Part shown: positions 22,343 through 33,918 of the stretch, piece after piece
How the letters are laid out: each line of letters starts with the position of its first letter
How positions within the stretch are numbered: position 1 is the first letter of the stretch
Source: Oxytricha trifallax
Taxonomy: Eukaryota; Ciliophora; Spirotrichea; Sporadotrichida; Oxytrichidae
DNA: 64,000 nt
Direction of reading: 5' to 3'
NCBI GenBank assembly: GCA_000711775.1
Contig: ARYC01001207.1
Location: 38,849-102,848, forward strand
The notes under the pieces: generated by a model
The model's input: the letters and a program-made list of their open reading frames with translations, nothing else
Database searches by the model: none
What the model was told of the DNA's origin: nothing
Program-made: the position numbers and the translations under genes

Positions 22343-24349
22343 TGATGAATTTTAACTTTGGCAATAATAAATTAAATAATAACAGAATTAATAACAAATA
22401 TAAATAATGTAACTGTAATAGCAAACTAAGTAGCTTTAAGAATACGAAAAACTAAAATTTTAATATTAAAATGACTAAGTCGATAGAAAATTTTGGTCAA
22501 AACGAGGTGTTGGGCCAAAGCAAAAATCAGTCTCGATTAACCGTCAGAAAAACAGTTTTTTAAATTCAGACAGTTAAAATAATTCTCCAGCATAAAACAA
22601 TCAACAATTTGATAAGAGTTAAGTATAAATAGATGAAATTCAGTAAATATAATAGTCATTAAATCAATAGATGAGGCAGTGGAAGCAAATTGATAAGGAA
22701 CAAGGCCATATTGATAATTATTTGGATTAAAAACGTCATAAAAATTTTAAGCTACCCAGTGTGACTAATTCAGATATATTTATTATTACTTCAAAGCCAC
22801 CTTCTACAACTGGAGGTTTCAGGAAGTTCAATTTTGATACTAAGAAATAGTCTAATACTGGCCTCACATCTCCAGTAGATCCTTATGCATATTAAAATTA
22901 CTCTCCAGCAAATATATACGGCCATAAATAGAAAAGAATAAGAGATGATAAATGCAAGAGCTCAGACTATAACAGCAATACTCAATTCATGTTTAATGTA
23001 GAAAAGTTTAAAAATTCTTTTTTATATTATTAAAAGGCAATTACGGCATTTAGCAAGAGAGAAAATATTGGATCACTTGAAAATTCATAAATTCTGTCTT
23101 AAAATAAGGGCTTTTTTCATAGAAGAAATTTAGGCAACACGAAATACCTATCATTTACATCTAGCAATAATCAACAAATACAGCAATAACAATAATTGAA
23201 ATTCAGTTTTAACAGAGGATTGAGTGAAGCAACAAAGATATATTCAGTTAAAAGCTCTGTTAACTATCTTGATAAAATTATATCAAAGCGAAGAAATAAG
23301 AACTAAACCCCTGAATCAAATAATAATTGGTTTAATTTAATTGGAAAATAAAAATGCCATAGAGTTTTGATAATTCGTCCTTATAATTTGACTTTCTCCA
23401 TTGCTGATAATATTTATATATATTTTCTTATTCCCATAATTAAAATTGCCAACAGAGTTTAAGAAGAGATAAGTGAAAAGAGCAAAACAAGCATTACAAA
23501 GGACATGTTAATTGAATTAAGATAAGGAAGAAAAGCAGCAAGCAATAATAGCAATCTAGCTACACCTACTCAATAAAACTCTTTAAGTACAAACTTTACT
23601 CAATAGTTTCTAAGTCCTGGAACAAAGAAAACACAAGCAAGTTTTTCTATATAAAGCTAATCAACCTAAAAATAACAACAGAATTATGCACAGTAAAGGG
23701 AATAGTCTCCTTACCAAGTTAGTGATAGTATTCGCATTATTTAAGCAAGGAGACAAAATTAGTTTTAGAAACTGAGTAAACAAGTAGATATTAAGCGTGA
23801 TAATATTAGAAGAATTCCTTAGTAATACTGCCTCTGAATCTCATAAATCTGAACAATATCATATCTGAAGATTTCAAAGAAGAAACTCAGAGAACTTACT
23901 TATCTTCTCGATTGAACAGTAAACTTATAAATATTTCTGAAGACAACTAACAAAACAGTAGCTAACGTTAGCATACACTGACTAATTAATAAAAGACTCA
24001 TAGATCTTATATTTTTACTGAAGATGGTTAGCAAATCGAAGATAGAGTGAATAAGATAGCTTGCACTATAAATAAGCTAAACATTCAATTTTTGAAGTAT
24101 TAGAGTGATTTGAATTCAAGAAGGTAGGATCCACTAGTCAAAAAAGGAACTGCCTAATTTTCACAAATGAGCAACAGTGGTGGGTTTAATTTGGAGTAGT
24201 TAATTGAGTTTAAGGATGTGCCACTTATGAGGTCAAGCTACTTCCAATAAGAAAGCAAATATGGTAAATTAGAAGAAAATTACTATGAGACTTCGCCTAA
24301 GATAGAAGAAAATGATATAAATTATAGTTCTAGCTAGCTTGAAGAATGA
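22343..24349 (+). CDS. N/Q/S-rich protein, unknown function
   Basis: The start reads MNFNFGNNKLNNNRINNKYK at 22343. After a frame change near 22555 a TGA-free frame of about 430 codons runs to 23830. It is rich in Gln, Asn and Ser, with blocks such as LPSVTNSDIFIITSKPP and GLTSPVDPYAYQNYSPA and basic patches (KQKRIRDDK, ISKRRNKN). A second frame change near 23835 leads to a final acidic segment ending SSSQLEE before TGA 24347-24349. A hydrophobic stretch near 23390-23450 may be an intron read through. No domain is recognised. The length, composition and consistent strand make it a real gene rather than a chance frame. Confidence 0.6.
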
Positions 24350-24489
24350 AATTGAAAGCTTAATAAGTATGGTTTTAAATAATGAGTGAATTTATAAGTA
24401 ATTAGTTTTATCTAATAATTTTCAATTTCATTTTTCTTCATCATTTGGGACTAATTACAAGAAAAAGGATACTAAATGTATAAAAATAA

Positions 24490-24880
24490 ATGAATAACAA
24501 CCAAATAAGTTTCTAAAATGGCATTCAAATATTTAATTCTGAAATAGTGCACAATTTTTGAAGTATTTTTTAATTTAATTTATAAAAATTATTGATAATT
24601 TAACATTAAGCAGGTAAAGTAGCAATTCAACGTCGTTTGCTGGACATAATCACACAAGCAACCATAATAACATTTCTCAATTTATGCATACTCATAAGTA
24701 AAAATTTCTTAGATCAGTTATTTCAGAAATTATAAATAATGAGATATTTCATCAAGAGGAAGAACCAATAAACGGAGAGTAGTCTGATGAACTAATGTTA
24801 TATTATTTTAAAGATTTAAATGATGGAAAGTAAAAAATTGGGCATCTTTTTTCTAAATTTATTCATTATTTAAATAGTTT
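24490..24880 (+). CDS. Small N/H-rich gene fragment, probably two exons
   Basis: The first exon reads MNNNQISFQNGIQIFNSEI from 24490. AT-rich DNA ending TTAAGCAG (about 24560-24613) follows, and a second frame encodes SSNSTSFAGHNHTSNHNNIS and an acidic stretch INNEIFHQEEEPINGEQ. No clear terminator was found before AT-rich DNA. The family is unknown. It could be a macronuclear-destined segment of a larger gene. Confidence 0.35.
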
Positions 24881-25149
24881 ATCAATGATAAAAAAATAAA
24901 CAAGTTAATAGATTTATTCTTATTTGATAAGTAATTCTGATTTAAGAATTAAAAATTTTTTTTCTTCACAAAAATAAATTATTTTTGTATTGAATTTGTT
25001 GATTAATGGTTAAATTCTATTTTAAATCTAAAATCTTTTTGAAGTTAAAATTGTTTCACTTCAATATAAATTGTTATTATAATTAAAAAATAGGTAAGGT
25101 AAAAATTTCGTTTTATAAGTAAATTTGAAAATTAATAATCTGATATAAG

Positions 25150-25440
25150 TAGTATATAATAAAGATATGTGTTTTTAATAAGCAGTATTTTGATAAATTA
25201 CTATGATATTAGATTCTGTAAAGGTGAACCTCCCTCTTTGCGCGATTTGTAAAGTACATTGTATACTGAACATTTCATACAAAAAGTGATTTCGTGCTCT
25301 TCAATTTGTATTTCCGTAGGTTAGCTGATATCTGTATGATTTTAGTAGATTCCGTGAAATTTTGTTACATCTGCACTTATTGAGTATCTTACTGTTGAAC
25401 TACCTCACAATGTATATACAGTGTATCTCTAGTAACAACC
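25150..25440 (-). CDS. Minus-strand coding fragment, possible MDS
   Basis: A minus-strand frame across about 25160-25390 encodes a mixed, protein-like sequence including VTKFHGIYQNHTDISQP and EEHEITFCMKCSVYNVLY. The local composition is less AT-rich than its surroundings, as expected for a short macronuclear-destined segment. No start or family is identified, and a TGA in another frame interrupts the left part. Confidence 0.35.
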
Positions 25441-26188
25441 TGTAAAAAACACTAACTATTAAGTAAAATATTTTTAAAATAGGGTAATAATAGAAATAAC
25501 AGATGAATCAAAACCCCATAACCATTTCAGTAGTTTGGTTGAGTTTTTGATTTATAATAGTAGACTATTAGTGCATACTTTATTAGGGTTTTAATAGAAT
25601 TTATGTAGTGCTTTAATGTTTAAATATTAGTAATTTAAGTGATTAAATGCGAGGTTTGGGGTCGTTTATGACAGTGTGTATATAGATTTATTGTTTAAGT
25701 TGCGATATGGATGTGATGAATATAATGATCAACTCAAGCCTATCCTAAATTACACTTCTATAGCAAGGCTACTCAATAAATCTCCTGCAACTGTAAGGTC
25801 TCACTGTCTATTAGCATTGAATTTAAAGAAATAGCAACTTAGATCTAAGCCTAAGATACCCTCAAAGTTTTAGCAGCATCATATTGATTATCTTATTAAT
25901 GATAAGACTCTTAAATACTGGGCTCATTTTTCTCTAGCCTAGAGGGCTGTGATGTTTCATCGCCAATTTCCTGAGCTTCGCATATCTGCTTAATCGATAG
26001 CCAACATATATAAAAAGAACGGAATATCTTACAAGACAATCAATCGCATTCAAAACCCCAAAACCCCTTAGTGAGGTTTATAAGTGCTTTGATTTGTAGG
26101 GTATAGTTGGGGTCTTATTGGGGTTAGTAGAGAAATGCAGGTTTTATATGAATTTAATGAATATTTAATGAGTATTACTGTACTTAAT

Positions 26189-27608
26189 TCAAACAAATTT
26201 TATCTACTTATCTTTGTGATACCTCTTGAATTTAGCAGTCTGTAGTTGTTCTAGTATATCATCCAATGATTATCTTGGATATGCTGGAGCTTTTACGATG
26301 ACCATCTCAACTATATTCTTAATTTCATTCCATATTTCATCTTGCTTAATATGTTTAGCAGCCAAACTTATTGATTATTTCTCATGTTTTGTTCCAAAGT
26401 AAGACATACTTTCCATATCGCACTCTAAGATAATTGCAGCAACTGCCCAAACATCCCATTAAACAGAGCCATTAGTCCACTTCTCCCTGATTGGAAAGTA
26501 TCCAGGTGTGCCAAGCACCTTTGCTAAAGTCACTATCTCTTGTCTTATTGCTCTGTTGAAATCTATGACTACTACTTCTAAAGGACAGAGTTTTAGCATT
26601 ACATTTTCTGGCTTCAAATCTCTATGAACATACCCTAGATCATGGAGCTCCTTCACACCCTTAGTCATATCTGTGAGTATCTCATTCAAATAATCAGGAT
26701 ATCTATTATGGTAGAGATACTCTCTTAGAGCCATTTCAAACTTCTTGAGTCTCAAAGCAATAAAACCATGACCAAGTATAACTCCGTCGAGCTTAGCTAA
26801 GTTCTTGCATTATCTTTTTTAAGCTTCTCTCAGTACTATGTATTCATTTGCAAAGATACTTGAATGGATATACCTTGTAAGCGAATTCGTCAACAACTAT
26901 AAGTTTTACCTTGTTAGGTACGTCAATATTCAAATAGTTTTCAATACAGCCGCTTATGTCGACTGCATTTAATGCAGGTATATACATTGCTCTCTCTTAT
27001 AAGCATGCTATATACATACCATTTGCTGGTTGGTTCATCGACTCCAACCGCTTCTATCTCTTAAGTCTCTCCTACTGTTCTTTTTGTGACTCAAGAGAGT
27101 TATTTTTTCTTTTAGCAGGTACAAGCTTTTAAGTTTCCTCATCTTTAATCAGGAATTCGCTTAAATGATGCTTTTGCATATGTCTCTTTACTTTTGTTGA
27201 GTGAGTATAAGATTTCATGCAAGTAGTGCATTAATATCTACCATCTACTTTATCATGCTTGAAGTAGATCTTAGCTCTACCAGAGTGTACCTCTTTGATG
27301 TGTCTCTTCAAGCTAGACTCAGTTGAGAAGAAATTTTAGCAGTCTTCACATTAAAATGTTTTAATTTATTCTATTGATATCTGTTCCTTATCTTCCTCAA
27401 CCAATTTAACATATGTTTAAACTCCCATCTCTGCAATCTACTTCTTGTTTTAAACTTAAACTTTAAAGACCTCAGCTTCAAACTCTAGAGCTCTTAGCTC
27501 TACCTCCTTTTCAATATAAATTACTTCTGGTTTCTTGGAGGAAGCCAAAGTTGAGCAATGATTAACCTGTTCCAAGAGAAACTGCCTTACGATTTAAGTT
27601 AGCCGCAT
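26189..27608 (-). CDS. TBE C2H2 zinc-finger/protein-kinase ORF (nested copy)
   Basis: The start is ATG at 27608, with a one-base deletion just after it compared with other copies. An acidic N-terminus is followed by two C2H2 fingers (CEDCQNFFSTESSLKRHIKEVH and, after a linker, CTTCMKSYTHSTKVKRHMQKHH, about 27130-27350). Then comes a kinase-like domain with YVHRDLKPENVML (about 26610) and VVVIDFNRA, where DFN replaces DFG. The GTPGYFP and WDVWAVAAIILE motifs follow. A frameshift lies near 26850. It ends KQIKFV before TGA 26189-26191. Published TBEs carry such a 57-kDa ORF of unresolved role. Confidence 0.85.
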
Positions 27609-28137
27609 GTTTAAATTCAAATTTAAATTTCTATTATTAATAAGTAAAAACCTCACTGGCTATATTGACTTTGTATAGGAGCTGGCACTGCAACAACAAT
27701 GGTTGATTCTTAGGTGTTAGACATCATATTTATACTTAGTTTATAGTTATAAATTTTCTAATTTTATGCTTAATATTTTTATGGTACCAATTAGGTTTTA
27801 ACCATTTTGGAACTTTTCCATTAAAAACCTTATTAGTTTAAAACTAGGTACTAATTAAGTATTGGTACTATTAAATTGGTACCAATTAAATTTAAACGAA
27901 TTTAGTACCGGGACAAATCAAATTTAAACAAATTTAGTGCTAATTTAATTGAACTAAATTGATAAAAATGGAGCTCCATCTCTGAAGTTTGTTACAGCCT
28001 CTGCCAACTTTCTCCACCTATCCTTACCAGGTTGACCTCCTATAAGATGCCCATATTTAATACTAAGATTTTTAACAGTAGGATCCAGAACTTTATATAT
28101 AAAAATTTGAAATTCAATAATAAGAGAAGGAGCAAGG
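27609..28137. promoter_or_regulatory. Divergent intergenic region of nested TBE with GGTACCAATTAA iterations
   Basis: Between the divergent kinase and accessory ORFs, GGTACY/AATTAA-type motifs recur in both orientations (about 27781-27960), together with AATTTAGTRC repeats. The location fits a shared promoter. The other TBE copies have different iterated or inverted motifs at this place. Confidence 0.45.
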
Positions 28138-28931
28138 ATGGAATCTATAAATACTGCAATGAAGAGAGTTGAAGCTTAAGAAATGATCTCAAGATTTAGA
28201 AGCAAGGAAGATCTCTATCGATACCTCACTCAGCATTGTAAGCGTATGACATATACTTAATCATAAACTATAGTGGGTTTATTCCTTTCAACAATGGAAG
28301 GTACCAAAATCTCATTCTTAAAAGTGATACTCTGTGATGAGAAGAAAGCCTTCAAAAACAATGAAATTAAGTTGATAGAAATACCAAACTACCCAGAGAT
28401 TTCATTCACTAATCTTTACAAGGATGCGATGTAAGATGAAGAGGTGGTAGTTTATCTTCCTACCAAGAAATAACTCTCTAACAAGCTTCCAGAAAGGAGC
28501 TTCTTCTTTGGTGTTCTTGGCACTTTAAGAGATAGTTACCTCAGAGAAATCATTGAAGAAGCTCACAAGATACGCTATTCAATTTCTCCTGAAGATTAAA
28601 AGAAGCAAGGCATACTTATAAGCGAGACCTGGCTCACAGAGCTTAAGAAGCATCCATTTCCTTTCTAGAAAGCTTTGATTTATAACTCTTTAGGGAAACC
28701 TGGAACTGGTATATTTCTAATGAAAGAACATGCAAAGGTACACAGAGAGAGAAAGTCTTAGACCATTCATGAAGTGAGCAAGAGACTATATAAAGATGTT
28801 TAAAAAAGCCAAATGAAATAAACATAGATGCAGGAGCTGGCACTAAAAGAAGAAATATGGGCCCAAGCAAGCCATAAGAAGAGGAGAAGAAGGATAAGCC
28901 TAATCCCTTTCTGGATTAATTTAATATGTGA
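28138..28931 (+). CDS. TBE accessory ORF (nested copy)
   Basis: The start MESINTAMKRVEAQEM at 28138 leads to about 260 residues, including RFRSKEDLYRYLTQ, KLIEIPNYPEISFTNLY, NKLPERSFFFGVLGTL and a basic C-terminus GTKRRNMGPSKP. A 36-nt intron GTAAGC..TATAG (28238-28273) matches the other copies in position and length. A one-base deletion near 28800 shifts the frame before the conserved end (DQFNM, TGA 28929-28931). It is convergent with the transposase gene, whose stop lies six bases further. It corresponds to the third ORF (22-kDa) described for TBEs; the biochemical role is unknown. Confidence 0.85.
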
Positions 28932-28937
28932 ACTAAT

Positions 28938-29997
28938 TCATTCATTTAAATCTAAAACTTATTTATAAACATTCATTCTTCCTTCTCTCGCACAAACTGT
29001 TGTCTTATCTATGCTTACTCTCTTGCAGCTACTCTGAATCAAGTCTACTGTATCTTTAGGCAAGTCGTGCACTAGTTGATATAGCAGCAGTTTCTTGTAG
29101 TGGGTCTTTATTAAACTCCAGTAGAATTCAATTCCATTAAATTAAGGGGTGTAAGCAACATTGTATACAGGAGTAATGTTTAACTCTTCATAAGCTTTAA
29201 TAGACTCCTTAGTCTTATGAACTGAGAGGTTGTCAACAACAGGATGATCTCTTAATCATTGTATTTATCTCTCAGCTTATGTAGGAACTCTATGTACTAC
29301 TCTCGCTTAATAGAGCGAGGATGAATAACATAACTTTCTAAGCCAGAGTCTTCACTAATACCTGCTAAAATTGCAATGACAACCTTAACATTTTAGTCAT
29401 ACACTTCTATATTATCGTACTTCTTGTACCAAGACTTATTAATAAAGGTGTTGAACGTAAACACAGCTTCATCAACGTGCATGAACTTGATGTTATTAGC
29501 AATAGCTTCTGCATTTAATCATATATATAGTTTAAATTATTACTATAAAATGGCACTGTAAAATCAATCACTCTCTTCACTCTCTTGACAGTCTTGAAAG
29601 TAATACCATTTCTTCTATAAATATTGGCTATAGTCAAAGGAGAAATACCCATGTCAGGAAACCTACGATGAAACATAACAGCTCCCTAGTCTAATAGAAA
29701 GTGTGCACAATACTTCAAAGTCTTCGAGTCACAGAGGAAGTCAATATGAGCCTGAGAGAACTTTTATTTTCTTGCAGGATGCGTTCAAGAACCAGAGTTA
29801 TAATGCTAAACAGCTAGCAAGCAATGATACCTAACAGTTGAGGCACTCTTGCGTAATAACTTTGCTATAGAAGCATAATTTAGTACATGTTTGGCTAAGT
29901 CTATATTAATACTCGTACCATACCTAAGCATAAGGAGTAAATCTAAATATTACTCATCATAAATAGACCCTAAATTTCGCTAATTTCTATTTCTCAT
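28938..29997 (-). pseudogene. TBE transposase (nested copy), frameshifted
   Basis: The start at 29997 reads MRNRNQRNLGSIYDEQYLDL. The helix-turn-helix region (SIAKLLRKSASTVRYHC) and FHRRFPD block are followed by the DDE core: MHVDEAVFTFN (first Asp), VDNLSVHKT (second) and PQFNGIEFYWS (Glu). An in-frame TGA follows the HTH (near 29780), and frameshifts lie near 29510 and 29245. It ends at TGA 28938-28940. The protein is clearly diverged from the outer copy, consistent with a separate TBE subfamily. Confidence 0.85.
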
Positions 29998-30751
29998 TTT
30001 GCAATTTGACCTAATTTATCTACTAACCCCAAAAGACCCCAACTATACCCTACAAATCAAAGCACTTATAAACCTCACTAAGGGGTTTTGGGGTTTTTAT
30101 TAGAGAGTGATTGACTTTAATGTTCCATTTTATAAGGATAATTTAAATTATATATTCAATTAGATGTAGAGGGCTATTACTAATAACATTAAGTTCATTC
30201 ACGCTGATGAGGCAATATTCACGTTTAATACCTTCATATCAAGGTCTTGGTATATAAGATACAGCAACATAGAGGTATATGACTAAAAGGTTAAGGTGTA
30301 AACTCATGCTATTCTTGGTGGAATAAGCGAAGATAATAGCCTCGAGACTTATGTTATCCACCATCGCTCAATAAAGACCGAATAATACATAAAGTTCTTG
30401 CAATAACTCAGAGATTAGTACGCCGACTAAGAGATTATTCTGTTTGTAGACAACTTATCTGTCCATAAAACTAAAGACAAAAGAAAGGAATATGAAAGAC
30501 TAAATATAGCACCTGAATTTAATGTTCCTTACAGTCCTCAGTTCAATGGAATTGAATTATATTGGGGGTTATTGAAAGGCCACTACAAGAAACTTCTACT
30601 CTATCACTTGATGCACGATCTGAAGATAGATACAGTCGATTTTATTAAGAGTGCTGCTAAGAGAGTCAGCGATGATAAAGCTAAAGTATGCGCAAGAGAA
30701 GGGAGATTTTGTGTTTATAAATAAGTTTTAGATTTAAACGAATGAATAAGT

Positions 30752-31539
30752 TCACATATTAAATTTTCCCGTAAAGGGATTTGGCTTCTCTTTCTTTTCT
30801 TCCTCTAAAGGCTTGCTTGGGCTTATGTTTCTTCTCTTAGTGCCAGATCCTGCATCTATGGTCATCTCTTCTGGCTTTTATAAGTCTTTGAAGAGCCTCT
30901 TACTCAATTCATGTTTTACTTGAGACTTTCTCTCTCTGTTTAACTTGCAGCGCTCTTTTATCAAGTATATAGCGGTACCAGGTTTTTCTATAAAATTGTA
31001 TGACTAAGCTTACTTGAGATGAAAGGATGCTTTTGAAGTTCCTACAACCAAGTGTCACTTATTTTAATACCTTGCTTCTCTTTTTCTTCAGGAGAGATGC
31101 TGTAGCGTTTCTTGTGAGCTTTTTAAATTACTTCATTTAAGTACTCAGGTTTCAGAGTTCCAAGGAAACCAAAGAAGAAGTTTCTCTCTGGCAACTTATT
31201 AGAGAGCTGTAGCTTTGATGGAAGGTAGATAGCCACGTCTGGATCGCTCATAGCATCGTCATATATTGTCACTGATATTTCAGGGTAGTTAGGTATCTTT
31301 ATCATCCTAATTTCATTAGACTTAAAAGCTTTTTTCTCTTCACTAAGTAAGGCTTTTAAGAATGAGATTTTAGTTCCCTCCTAAGTTGGCAAGAACAATC
31401 CAACTATAATGGATTTATTAATCTTACTTAAGAACTTACCTTGCTATACCAAATATCTATAAAGGTCCTCTTTACTTCGAAATTTTCCTATTAAATCTTG
31501 AGATTAAATTCTCTTCATTGCATCATTCATAGACTCCAT
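30752..31539 (-). CDS. TBE accessory ORF (outer copy)
   Basis: The start MESMNDAMKRIQSQDLIGKF at 31539 is homologous throughout to the nested copy. It contains MIKIPNYPEISVTIYDDAM, KLPERNFFFGFLGTLKPEY and a basic end GTKRRNISPSKP. A 36-nt intron GTAAGT..TATAG lies at 31404-31439. One frameshift lies near 31020. It ends GKFNM at TGA 30752-30754, six bases beyond the transposase stop on the opposite strand. It carries no recognisable enzyme motif. Confidence 0.85.
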
Positions 31540-32095
31540 CTTGCTTCCTCTTTCTAGAAATGTTAATGAAATTTAAAATTATGGATATCCATTCTAAGTT
31601 TATTAAAATCTTACTACTAAATAGGGAAGACCTACTGGAGGTCAACCTTGAAAAGATATGCGGAGAAGCATTGAAAAACTTGCTCCAAGTTTCACAGATT
31701 TTTATCAATCTATCTCCATTAAATTGCTCCTAATAATGTTTAATAATTTTAGGAGGTCCTCCTAATTAAGTTCAAATTTTATTAAAAGTTAAATTTTAAG
31801 GATTAAACTTAATTAGGAGCATATTAAAAATAAAAATGTTTAATAACTTTACCTCCAAATTAAATTCAAACTTGATTTGGAGGACCTCCTAGAGAAACAA
31901 AACTTCATTAGGAGTATTTTAATTTACTAAAATGTATAATATTCTCATAAATTATGTAAACTAACAGTCTTCTATGGTCATTTAATTTTCTTACCTCACA
32001 GCCGAGAATCTACAAGAGTGTCTTATACTCGACTATTATAGTTTATCAAGGTAGATTTTATCATTATTTATAATAAAATATATCAGCAAACTAAA
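31540..32095. promoter_or_regulatory. Divergent intergenic region of outer TBE with AGGAGGTCCTCC inverted repeats
   Basis: The palindrome AGGAGGTCCTCCT (about 31751) pairs with GGAGGACCTCCTAG (about 31880). CTAATTAAGTT pairs with AACTTAATTAGGAG nearby. Placement between the accessory and kinase starts suggests a shared regulatory hairpin or protein-binding array. Confidence 0.5.
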
Positions 32096-33535
32096 ATGAG
32101 CGCTAACCTTTTGAGAAGAGCGGCATTACTTGAGTAAAGTCAATAAAAATTATCATTCCAGCAACCAAGAAAAGTAGAGACCAGAGACGCTTGTACTCAG
32201 TGGGAGCCTACTTATGACAACTTTGACCAGTCTAGCTTTGAGATTTAAATATAAGTTAAGTAGGAGGTCATCATAGAAGCTGTGCAAATTGAGGAGGAGG
32301 TTAAACAACCCACCATAGAGTATTAATAAATACCAGCCAAAGTTGACTATTAATGCAAATAATACAATAAAGTTTTGCCTTACAAGTAAGAGACACTTGA
32401 GAGATATACACAACGATATGCCAAGGTTATATCTCAAGCATTAAAAGAAAGATGGGAAGTATGTCTGTGAGTTCTGTGAGAAGCCATATTCTCATACAAG
32501 AGACCTCAAAGTGCACTTAAAGAAAAAGCACAATCAAAGTTTTGTCTTTATCATGAACCTACAGGGAATAAATTCCTATAACAGAGAAGATCAAGAAACC
32601 CAGTGGAGTCTCTTAGAGTTGAAGTGTAGAAGTAAGTTAAAATGAAGAAATCAGTCAAGAACTTTCCAGTTTCTGAGATCAATAAAATCATGGTTAAAAT
32701 AGAGTCAATAAAGATTCCTATATTTAAAATTATTGACTTAGATTCTTGCCTAGAAAGTTACCTCACTCTTGAAGAAAAAATAGAGAAGAGAGTCATTACA
32801 GATGACTAATATGCTTACAAGATATATCCTTTCAATTACTTCCTTGCTGATGACAAGTTCCAAATGGAATTTGCTAATGAGTATTATGCTCTTTAAAAGG
32901 CAAAGTTAAATGAGTGCAGGCATATCATCTAGCTTGATGCTATTTTACTTGGTAAAGATCATGTAGCCTTCAGGCTTCCTTTACTTGAAATGACTTACAG
33001 AGAATTCTTATCTGACAATAGATGTCAGAGATAATAGGCTAGATAGTATAGCAGATAGTTGAGGGGATTGAAGAGCTTCACAAGCTTGGTTATGTTCATA
33101 GAGACTTAAAGCCAGAGAACATCACGATAAACATTCAGCTTCGTAGAGTTTATATTATTGATTTTAACAGAGCTCAAAGAGTGCAAGTCCCTGCCTTGGT
33201 AAATGTAAACGGTACTCATGGATATTTCCCAGAGAGAGAGGAATGGAGAGATGGAGACACTTAATGGGATATCTGGGCTCTAGCAGTAATAATAATAGAG
33301 AGCGACATGCCAAGAAACGATTACTTTAGCTGCAAGGGTGAGAGAGATTCTAAGTAAAGAATCAGGCAATATCTCGATAAAAATAAAATAAATGGAGGTC
33401 TCAGGGAACTTGCATACTCTACAATTATCAAGCCAAGCTAAGAGAATTAATTAAAAATAGAAAAAAATCAGACTAAAACTTAGAGAGATAAAATTCAGAG
33501 AATTGCCACATGACTCTAAGCTTATGTTTGTGTGA
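32096..33535 (+). CDS. TBE C2H2 zinc-finger/protein-kinase ORF (outer copy)
   Basis: The start MSANLLRRAALLEQSQQKLS at 32096 leads to a degenerate first finger (CKQYNKVLPYKQETLERY, second Cys and His lost). A good second finger follows (CEFCEKPYSHTRDLKVHLKKKH, about 32480). The kinase-like domain has YVHRDLKPENI (about 33095), YIIDFNRA (DFN for DFG) and WDIWALAVIII. Frameshifts lie near 32455, 32640 and 33040. It ends KLMFV at TGA 33533-33535. Loss of zinc ligands in finger one distinguishes it from the 51-kb copy. Confidence 0.8.
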
Positions 33536-33918
33536 AATATTTTAAAAACTTGCTTCTTCTACTCACTTAAATTACTAATATTTTAACATTAAACCCTTCA
33601 TAAACCCTATTAAAACCCTAATAAAGTATGCTCTAATAGTCTACTTTTATCAATCAAAAACTCATTCAAACTACTGAAAGGGTTTTGGGGTTTTGATTCA
33701 ATTAAAAAAATTGATAGTATAAATTTATGATTAAAGTAATAACAAGATTTGTTTTTTTTAGATTATATGGCTGGTAATTTCTCTTATAAAGAAATTATTA
33801 TATATGAAATTTATGAAATTAATTAATAAATTTTACATAAAACTTAATATTAACCTATCATCATCTTTAATTCTATAAATGTATAATAAGGTTTAAGCCT
33901 GGTGATAAAAGATTTAAC

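Larger units (their letters stand above)
26051..30098 (-). mobile_element. Nested TBE transposon, 4,048 bp, ATT target duplication
   Basis: The left tip is CAAAACCCCAAAACCCC (26051). The right tip is GGGGTTTTGGGGTTTTT (30082-30098), with the last base differing. The inverted repeat continues inward at near identity for about 80 bp (CTTAGTGAGGTTTATAAGTG). It is flanked by ATT at 26048-26050 and 30099-30101. The intact 51-kb copy shows the uninterrupted site CGCATTAAGAGAG, confirming the insertion point. Beyond the C4A4 block the repeat is unrelated to the outer copy, so this is another TBE subfamily. The order from the right is transposase (-), accessory ORF (+), zinc-finger/kinase (-). Confidence 0.95.
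25647..30745 (+). pseudogene. TBE transposase, split by nested TBE insertion
   Basis: The ATG at 25647 (MRGLGSFM) starts a transposase homologous to the 51-kb copy, with one early frameshift. Coding sequence runs to 26050 and resumes at about 30102, the joined region corresponding to the helix-turn-helix/DDE boundary (NRIKRVIDFN in the intact copy). The catalytic core has ADEAIF (first Asp), ILFVDNLSVHKT (second Asp) and PQFNGIELYWG (Glu). It ends at TGA 30743-30745. The enzyme family (IS630/Tc1/mariner DDE) cuts and moves TBEs and in Oxytricha is implicated in programmed genome rearrangement. The insertion makes this copy inactive. Confidence 0.85.
25509..33695 (+). mobile_element. TBE transposon (outer copy), interrupted by a nested TBE
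   Basis: The left end begins CAAAACCCCATAACCATTTC at 25509. The right end finishes GGGGTTTTG at 33695, preceded by the same inverted repeat (AGTAGTTTGATTGAGTTTTT-type) for about 80 bp. Without the 4,048-bp inner element and its 3-bp duplication the copy is about 4.14 kb. The order is transposase (+), accessory ORF (-), zinc-finger/kinase ORF (+). Flanks read AAT on the left and ATT on the right, so a clean target duplication is not visible. The terminal repeat is shared with the copies at 51.1 and 63.2 kb. Confidence 0.92.

Noticed and set aside
28643-28870. 75-codon minus-strand frame
   Set aside because: It is antisense to the conserved accessory ORF of the nested TBE.
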